DNA of 64,000 nt from Micromussa lordhowensis (lineage: Eukaryota; Cnidaria; Anthozoa; Scleractinia; Lobophylliidae), in assembly GCA_964020085.1 (NCBI GenBank), contig OZ026608.1, positions 6,821,179-6,885,178 of the forward strand, read 5' to 3'. The notes beneath the pieces were generated by a model that ran no database searches, was not told where the DNA came from, and was given only the letters and a program-made list of their open reading frames with translations. Position numbers and translations under genes: made by a program. Positions 12,301-21,000 of this stretch are shown one piece after another (position 1 is the first letter of the stretch; every line of letters begins with the position of its first letter).

Positions 12301-15300
12301 GAAATGACCCTGACGAGTTTACCATGCAATACATCACGGTTGATCAGATCATTCGTATGATCTCAAGCTATGGCTTAGGTGCCCTGATTGCTAAATTCGA
12401 TGTTGAGGCAGCATACCGCAACATAGCTGTCCATCCATCAGATCGCTATCTCCTGGGTATGAGATGGCGGAAGCACTATTATGTTGATTTGGCGGTACCA
12501 TTCGGCCTCCGCTCTGCTCCATATATTTTCAATTCCGTGGCGGACATGGTGGAGTGGATTCTCTTACATGCACACAATGTTTCTGCGCTTTTACATTATT
12601 TAGATGACTTTATTACCGCGGGACCCCTGGATACTAACCAATGTGCTGAGAACTTAGCCACTTCCATAGCTGTCTGCCGCTCCTTAGGCCTTCCACTCCA
12701 CCCGGATAAGTGCATTGGTCTGTCCACACGTTTAGGTGGCTCAGGTGGCCCGTCTCCCATCGGACAAGCTCTTTGCTTTACAGGCGCTGCTGCAGTCGTG
12801 GCGGAATCGACGCTGGTGTACCCGGCGTGAACTAGAGTCCCTCATTGGCCACTTACATCATGCTGCCAAGGTCGTGTGGTACGGTCGTACCTTCCTGCGT
12901 CGTATGATCAATCTGCTCCAGTGTTTTCGTAAATGGGACCACCCGATCCGCCTGAATTCTGAATTTCATCTGGATCTTCAGTGGTGGCTTCAGTTTTTGT
13001 CCTCTTGGCATGGCGTCTATTTTTGGTTGTTTCCTGGCATGTCGGCCTCCCCTGATCTCGAAGTTACCTCGGATGCATCCGGTTCCCTTGGCTTTGGTGC
13101 CTACTTCAATGGGGAGTGGTTCAGCGGCGCTTGGGTTTCTTCTCAAGCCTCTCACTCTATCGCCTATAAAGAGCTGTTCCCGATCGCCATTGCTGCTAAC
13201 GTGTGGAGGCCTCACTTCACCAGGCGCCATGTTCTATTTCGCACCGACAACGAGGCAGTGGTGTATATCCTCAACTCCAAAACATCCAGGATTCCCGTGT
13301 TAATGCGCTTGCTTCGCAATCTTCTCGCCTCTGCGGCCGGTTTCAATTTCTCCTTTGCCTCTCAACATGTTCCCGGGGTTCATAATTGCATTGCTGACGC
13401 TTTGTCCCGCTTTCATTGGCAGGAGTTCCGGAGATTAGCACCCCAGGCTCAGTTGCTTCCAGTGTCCATCCCGCCTCCTCTACTGGAAGAATTGATCGGC
13501 TCTCATTAGAACAGCAGTGCCAGTTCCTGTTAGCCCATGGTTTGGCTGCCTCCACTCGGAGATCCTACGCCTCTGGCCAGAGGAAGTTCGTCAACTTCTG
13601 TGCGCAATTGGGCAAGTTGCATCCCAGTGGCTCTCCGTGCCCCACCTATGAATGGATGTTGTCCCTCTTTGCCACTTTCCTGGCTGGATCGGTTCAGCAC
13701 TCTTTGATCAAAGTTTACCTTTCAGCGGTTCGTGCTCTGCATATCGAAGAAGGCTTCCCAGACCCTCTGGTCAACTGTCTACGCCTGCAGCGGGTTCTTT
13801 GAGGTATCAAACGGACCCAAGGTTCCCCCGAAGCTCAGCGACTTCCAATTACGGATGACATTTTGATGATCATCTTTAGGTCTCTAGATTTATCTATCTT
13901 TGACCACTGCATGCTTTGGGCTGCCTGCAACCTAGCATATTTCGGCTTCCTCCGATCTGCTGAATTTACTGTTCCTAATTTGGCTAGTTTCACCCCGGCA
14001 CTCCACTTAAGTGTCGGTGACATTTCGGTAGACTCGGACGCCAATCCTTCCTGCTTGCGAGTGCGGATTAAGGCCTCCAAGGCTGACCCTTTTCGGAAAG
14101 GCTGCTTTGTCCACATTGGCAGGGGGCGCTTCCCTCAGTGCGCCCTTCAAGCTGTTTTGGCCTACTTGGCAGTGAGAGGTAACTCGGGTGGCCCTCTCTT
14201 TCTTTTCCAGGATGGTCGGCCCCTAACTCACGCTGTCCTCACTGCTCGTCTCAGAGAACTCCTCGCTGGGGCAGGTGTGTCGGGCAATTTCTCCAGTCAC
14301 AGTTTTCGCATTGGTGCGGCCACAGTGGCAGCTTGTAATGGCGTCCCTGATCATCTTATTCAGGCCTTGGGTTGTTGGTCTAGTTCTGCTTACCAGTTGT
14401 ACATTCGCACCCCATCCGAGTCTTTGGCTTCACTCTCTTCTCAGCTCGCTGCTGGCTCAGTTGGCTCGTGACCCGGGTATATGCGGGAAATCACGCGGAT
14501 CGCAGAAACTCACGCGGATCGCAGGAAATCACGCGGACCAATCCTCCTCACTTTTTCAGGGTCGCTTGTGGCTTGCTTGCGCCTGCCTGGCAGTGTCAGG
14601 CCAGGACTCCCTTAGTCAATCGGGCAGTCCATGGCAGTTCCTGGGTTCAGTTCCTATATCAGGCCAAACCTTCTTCATGCCTCGTGGTCGGAGGAGCTGT
14701 GGCGGACCTTGCTTTAGTGCCTCCTTTTCACCTTGCCTCGGTCAGCGGACTCCTCAGTCTCATTTCATGCTCAGCTTCACGGTACTCGGGTAAGTGTTGT
14801 CCAGTGTCGCGTTTTGAGCTGAGGGTGGGTGCTTGTGTGAGTTTGGGTGGTGGTGCAGGTTCCACGTCATCTCTGTTCGTGGCCCCTTCGCCTTCCAAGC
14901 ACCCTTGGGTGGTCTTTGGGTGGTGGCCGCTCGCAGAGTTGCCGTGGAGGCCTGTGTGCTCTGCTCATGGCCTGTGGCTCAAGGCTCCTTGCTCGCCCCG
15001 GAATCGCTGCCCACTTTGGCAGGCACCATCTCCAAGTTCATCTATTGGCGATGAGTTTAAATGTGGCTAAATGTAATTTAGGCTAAGTTAAAATCGAGCC
15101 ATGCTGGTCATGCTGGTTAGAGAGACTTTATGACGATCTGAGATTGAACAGTGTGGCTGAGACAAAATTTAGATAAAACTTCAACTCTTTGACAAGAGCC
15201 AGTCCCACTTAGCAATAATACAGTGGAACCCATTAATATGGTCACCAACTAGCAGCTTTTTCAAATTTAGCCGGCGCCGTAGATTTCTTCTCACATGCAC

Positions 15301-17990
15301 GGTTTCCAAGATGAAGTAGAGGCAGTAAAGGATGCTGTAGTTTCTTTCGACAGCCGAGAAGACACAAAGACAAATAGGTAACAATAATTTTAGGAATTAA
15401 AGTTAACAAATATTATGTGACGACAAAACAATTCGCTTAGGCTGAATTGTCCACAGTATCCATGCCTGCAGCCACGTTCGAATGGTGAATTTGAAGGTTA
15501 TCTTCCTTATGACATGTCACTCATTATGGCCTTGACTGCACCAAAGGTATTTTCACCGAAAGGTTGAAAGAAGTTTTAACAATAAAACCCTTCCACAATG
15601 CAAGTATTCAGAATTTCAGACAAACGAAAACCCATTTCACAAAGTTTTTCAACACTAACGCTTGTTACTAAGTGTACCGTGACCTTCAACAAGATCAGTT
15701 ATGGGTGAAAAAACTACACTGGAACAAACTTCAAGGCACTCTAATTTTCAAAATTTTCCCAGCGGAGCACCTCATTCCCTTGTGTAGAAGGGGGTGTTAC
15801 TCTCCAGCACCCTACCCGACAAGGCCACCCCTATCGCAACAAGATAGTGCTCCAACTACTACTTTACAATTTCCTTCTGCTACTTTTTTTTCAATTTGAA
15901 AACCTGGATCCAGACTGGAGCTGAGATAATTGGATTTACCATGGGAACACTACGGTACACATGAATTAGGTGCTTTCTGTAACAGAGTTTGTACTCTTTT
16001 GAGCTCTTAAAATTCCATGACTTTCCATGACCTTTTCCATTTTTCCATGACCTTTAGTTTAGCTGTTACTTTCAAAATTTTCAAAGCTATCCGTGTTTTA
16101 GCCAATTAAGCTTTTCTAAGACAACAACTAGTGGCAGCAGTCGGCTCAATGGTAAATTTAATTTTGATTTGATTTCATTTTAATTTGGTTTTATTTTATT
16201 TGTAGTTAAGATTTTACTTTTACTTGCCTTATTTTAAAAAGAAAAATAAGAAATCAATCAAACCAAAAAAATTATAAAATAACAAATAATAAAATCACAA
16301 AATTAATTCCTACAAAATTTAGATTTTGTTATAATGGCAGTTCTTGTCCACCAAAGTGGTAGACCTTTCTTGGTTGATCCATTTTTAAAACTGCAGGTTC
16401 TTAAGCAACCCGTCTTGGAATTTGCATTTTCCAGGCATTTTCAGCTTCAAAAAAGCATTGTATTTATGAAGCAAGCTTTAACCCTACTGTAGACTATGAA
16501 AAAACAACAACAACAACCTAGACTATGAAACCACTCACATGGAACCATTCACATGTAAGTAATATATCAAACACAAGAGACAGTGTTTCATCGGGAAATC
16601 CAAACACAGAGAAGAGAGTTGAAAATGTGATGCACAGCGGAGTATTTTTGACAAAACTTGAGGTGTTTGGATTGCCTATGAAGCACTGTTTCAAGTGTTT
16701 GATATATCTTCTCAATGGAAACAAAAACTAAGAAGTAAACGGAGAACTAAAATTGTCAAAATCTATGCTAATTAAGACTGGGTATCCAAACCTCCTTCAC
16801 GGTTGTGATTTTCTGGGTTTTAACTTGATGCATTATTAATGAGTTTGAGAAGTTGCTATTGAAGTGCAAAATCTGAATGGCTCATTTGGGCATTCAAATT
16901 TGCACTTTTTAAAAATATGTGTAATTCAAAAAGGCCCTAAGAGTGTTTGTATGGGAGGCTACAGCTGTAATTGCTCAGTAACTGGCTTTTATTTTATTTT
17001 GTTCTTGTTTTGACATGTGCAGCCATGAACGTACAAGACTTAACTACAGTGTACATGTATTATTTTCCATGACTTTCCATGACCAACAATTAACTTCCAC
17101 GTGACTTTTCAGGTCTGGAAAATGATATACTTGAATTCCATGACTTTCAAGGTTTTCAGTGACCCATATAAACCCTGTGTAAGCTAGTACAAATACATTC
17201 CTGGCTCATAAGAGAAACTGCATGTGAGAGTAGCATTCAACACAGCACAATGTGAAACATACAAACTATTAGGCCGTCTCATCTCAGCAATACACTTCAC
17301 TAATAATGAACCTGTATTCACCTGGTTTCAGTTTCACTCCAAACAACTCTGTCCTCAAACATGCAGCACCTTGCTGAGATTCTGGCAGAAATCGCAAATA
17401 CCTTGCGAAAACACCTTCATAAAGAACATGCTTAACCTCTGAGTTTCTGTCCTCATTTCCAGTAAGAGACTGAAATAATAAAAAAAAAACGGCAAATGGA
17501 ACTCAGCGGCTCAAAGGTTAGTGCAGAATATATGATGCGGTTCATCAACTGATGCTATGATTGTGACAGTATGATGTTTTTTTAAGGTGCTTATTTAGAA
17601 GAACAAACTACATTGTACACGTATCACAACAAGAACCCAGGAACAATAAATAAAAATATAGTACCATCTTATACATGTAAAATACTATCATGCAAAATAC
17701 TAGCGAAATTAGGGAAGCACAGGACAGCTGCAAAGAATTAATATTAAAGTTTCAAACATTTCTCTTTTACCCAATAATGAATATCTGGAAAGAGGACCAA
17801 TAAATTGTTCAAAAAATAATTTGCTGAGAGTTGATTCTTTGATATGTTGTGATTATCAAAAGCAATGCTAATCACTGGAACACAGGCAACATGTTAACCG
17901 CCGACCGGTTAGCTCAGTAGGTAGAGTTCCGGACTAGTGTGCGTGAGGTCGCGGGTTCAAACCCCGGCCGGACCAACACTCAGGGTCTTT

Positions 17991-18023
<33 letters not shown>

Positions 18024-21000
18024 GACATCTGCAAATGGTTAGACTTTCTAGTCTTCTTAAATAAGGACGATAAACCATAGGCCCTGTCTCACAACTCTTC
18101 ATAATTAATTCTGTGGGCCATAAAAGAACCCACAATCTGTTCGAAAAGAGTAGGGGACGTAGTTCCCGGTGTGGTGGTCTATCTCTCGTCTGATTGCTAA
18201 ATGCTCGGAGATATTAGCTGCATAAGCCGCTCTAAAATCCGAGGGTACATGTAAATAAAGTAATGTATGTATGTATGTATGTATGTATGTGTGGACATCA
18301 CATTATGGACATCACCTGTTTCTACTGAGTTTATGCTTGATGCAATTCTTAATGTCATGGGTGAACTTGCTTGTTGTTGTTATAATTCACCCACAAATTA
18401 AAACTGAACAAGTTTGTTACAGTTGTGAAGTTCATGGCATCTGCCCTAATCATGTGATGTTTTGTGCTGTGAATGTGACATTCATGTAAAACAAGGCTGA
18501 AACTGGCATTACATTTTGCTTCTGGGTTTTCCATTATCCAAAAAATGCTGTCTGAGCTTAATTGTCTTGACTTTTACAAATTTACAGGGAGATGTCCTAG
18601 AGCCTCTAAAAGAACTTTAAGGTCCCCTCATTGCTAAATCAATACCCGTGGGCACCTTTTCAAAGAGTAAAAAAACATTAATTTGTTTTCTATACAGTGT
18701 ACAATACATTGTAGATTGATTGAACAATGTCGCTACACCTCTGTGTAATCAAGCCACCATTACTAGCTAGTATTAAAACATTGAAGTATTGTTAGGGAGA
18801 TCTCCTTAGAAAAGCGATAACAAGCTTGCAGAGATCTTCCTGCTACTTAATATCTGTTATATTCTTCTGAAGTGATGTAAATAAGATTTGAGTGGCAAAT
18901 AAAGTTACTATTGTAATAACTTTTTACCTTAACTTGTCCACCTTCTTTATAATCTGTCCATGTTGACCCAGTTGTGGATAACTGAAGTGTGTAGGCTTTT
19001 ACCCACTGATCTGCTTGAGAATTCCCTTGAGTGGAAACGGCACAGATGATATGAAGTGTTTGTAGATCAATCTGTAGATATGGATTACTGTCACCTGATC
19101 CTGCACACCATGATGATCCTGAGTTCAGTCGACCATTCTTGGCTGCTGCTTTTTCTGATGAAGCATTTATTTTATTGTCTGGAATTGATCTACTTTCCAT
19201 CCCAAGATCCAAATTAATACAGTCTCCTGAAAATATTATTTAAAAAAAACAGAGAATTTAATATATCACACTCTTTTGTGAAATTGACTTCCCTGAAAAG
19301 AGAAAGACATGTTCGATCGCATATAGAGTGAACATTGTTGCTTTGGGTCAAGCTCCATGTTTTATGCTTGGCAAGACAAGTCTATTTCAATATACAGAGT
19401 TAAGCCACACAAGCCGAATGTACTCGTCTTTACAACGAAGTCCTTAACATCTAATTACAACATAAACCGCAGCCCAGGTATCATCTATAGCAAAGATATC
19501 AGCGACGTCACCTATTGTTATAAATATGCCAACCAGAGAACTATTGGCGGGTGAAACAAACATTTTTTTGTTTGAAGGTTTGAACATTTAAATAACAAAA
19601 ACAATGTTTGTAAACAAACATCTTCCATATAGCGGGTTTCAAGCTCAATTTTGTTCAAAATGTTAATATTTGTTTACTTTGCCCCAAAACTGGTCAAAAA
19701 AGCATCCCACCTCACCCTCCTCTACAAAACACAAAAAAGATACTAGGGCCTGATTACATGGCGAATTTCAACCCGGGCTGAAATTTCAACCCGGCCGGCC
19801 GGGTTGAAATTTTGTTGCGATTACATGACTAACTTCAGCCCGGGCTGAAATATTAGCCTTGGCGCTATATATGAAATTGCGCGCGAAGAGCCTCCGGAGA
19901 ATCAAAATGGCTCCGAGAACACGAATCGTGAAAATTGGCGCATTACTTCTCTCGCAATTTGACCTTTTGGTGGCGCTCTGTTTTCTCTGAATTTCAGCCA
20001 CCTCCCCTTCATCGACCTGGTCCACAGGTGCTGGCATTGGTGTAATAACAGGCGGCCCGAATAAAGTCGGTTCTTCTTCATAAATGCGAGCCATGGCTTC
20101 TCTCACGGCCTCGTACTGTTTCACCTTGTCTGCATTGAAGTCGATGTTCTTGTACTCCATCTGAGCTTTGTAATTTGCGAGACAACGAATAAGATTCTCT
20201 ACTTTATCTCCTTTATTCCATTGAAATCGCTTCATAGCGGCCGCCATTTTGTTTCCTGGAGAACAAAATCACTGCGCATGTCCAAGCTCACTTTTCAGCC
20301 CGGGCTGAAATCCCTTTACATGGTAGTTTTTTTTATTTCAGCCGCGTTTGGCCGGGCTGAAAATCCTAACCGGGCTAGGATTCTTAGCCCGGGCTGAATT
20401 GCGCCCCGGGCTGAATTCATGTCCATGTAATCGACAATTTGAATTATAGAGGATTTGTTTCAGAAACCGGGCTGAAATTTCAGCCCGGTTAGCTGGGCTG
20501 AAATTTCAGCCCGGGCTGAAATTCGCCATGTAATCAGGCCCTTATAGAAACCTTTGGTTGGTCGTCGCTGTAAACACGAGCAACTGTTTGTAGCACAGAT
20601 CTTTCAACCCAGGCTCGAAGGCTCAGGTTTGCGATAGTTGCGCCAACTATCTGGGAAGACCTGATTTTTGAACTTTCAATCCCCTTCAAAAACATTTGTC
20701 GAGACGACATTTGATGTAAAAGGATTCCCAGTTATGTATTAGGACTTCCAGGGTTTAAAATATCACGAAGACGGTGTAATTTCGTTGCAAGGCGCGCTAT
20801 GTTTTTGTATTTGGTAAGCTTAGTAGCCCTACCTTAGAAACGATTTTGGCGCGAAAATAGACCAGCTGCATTTCATCAGTCACTATATTTTGACCATGTT
20901 TGAAAATTGCTAGGATTTCTACGAATAATGCCTTCTTATCTTCTAAATCTTTTCCTGAGTTCAAACTTCTGCACGATCGAATGATTGTCGATAATCTCAC

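Larger units (their letters stand above)
10594..15110 (+). mobile_element. Ngaro/DIRS-like tyrosine-recombinase retrotransposon (degenerate)
   Basis: The ~4.5 kb element encodes, in order, a gag-like protein, reverse transcriptase, RNase H and a tyrosine recombinase, all on the plus strand and all with frameshifts. It is bounded by a ~58 bp direct repeat (10594-10653 and 15051-15110) beginning AAATGTGGCTAAATGTAATT. That is far longer than a target-site duplication, so it is probably the element's own split repeat. No DAM methylase was seen between RNase H and recombinase, which favours Ngaro over DIRS1. GC content is higher than in the surrounding intron. Confidence 0.85.
10374..17321 (-). 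other. Lectin gene intron 3 (6.9 kb)
   Basis: It lies between F5/8C domain 1 and FTP domain 1 and holds a full-length but broken Ngaro/DIRS-like element (10594-15110) and a MITE (16561-16708). In 15110-16560 I see no coding signal. Confidence 0.65.

Noticed and set aside
12853..13230. 125-codon minus ORF
   Set aside because: Antisense shadow of the RNase H region of the Ngaro-like element.
17901..17975. Functional tRNA gene
   Set aside because: Followed by a SINE body shared with 62638-62995, so treated as a SINE head.
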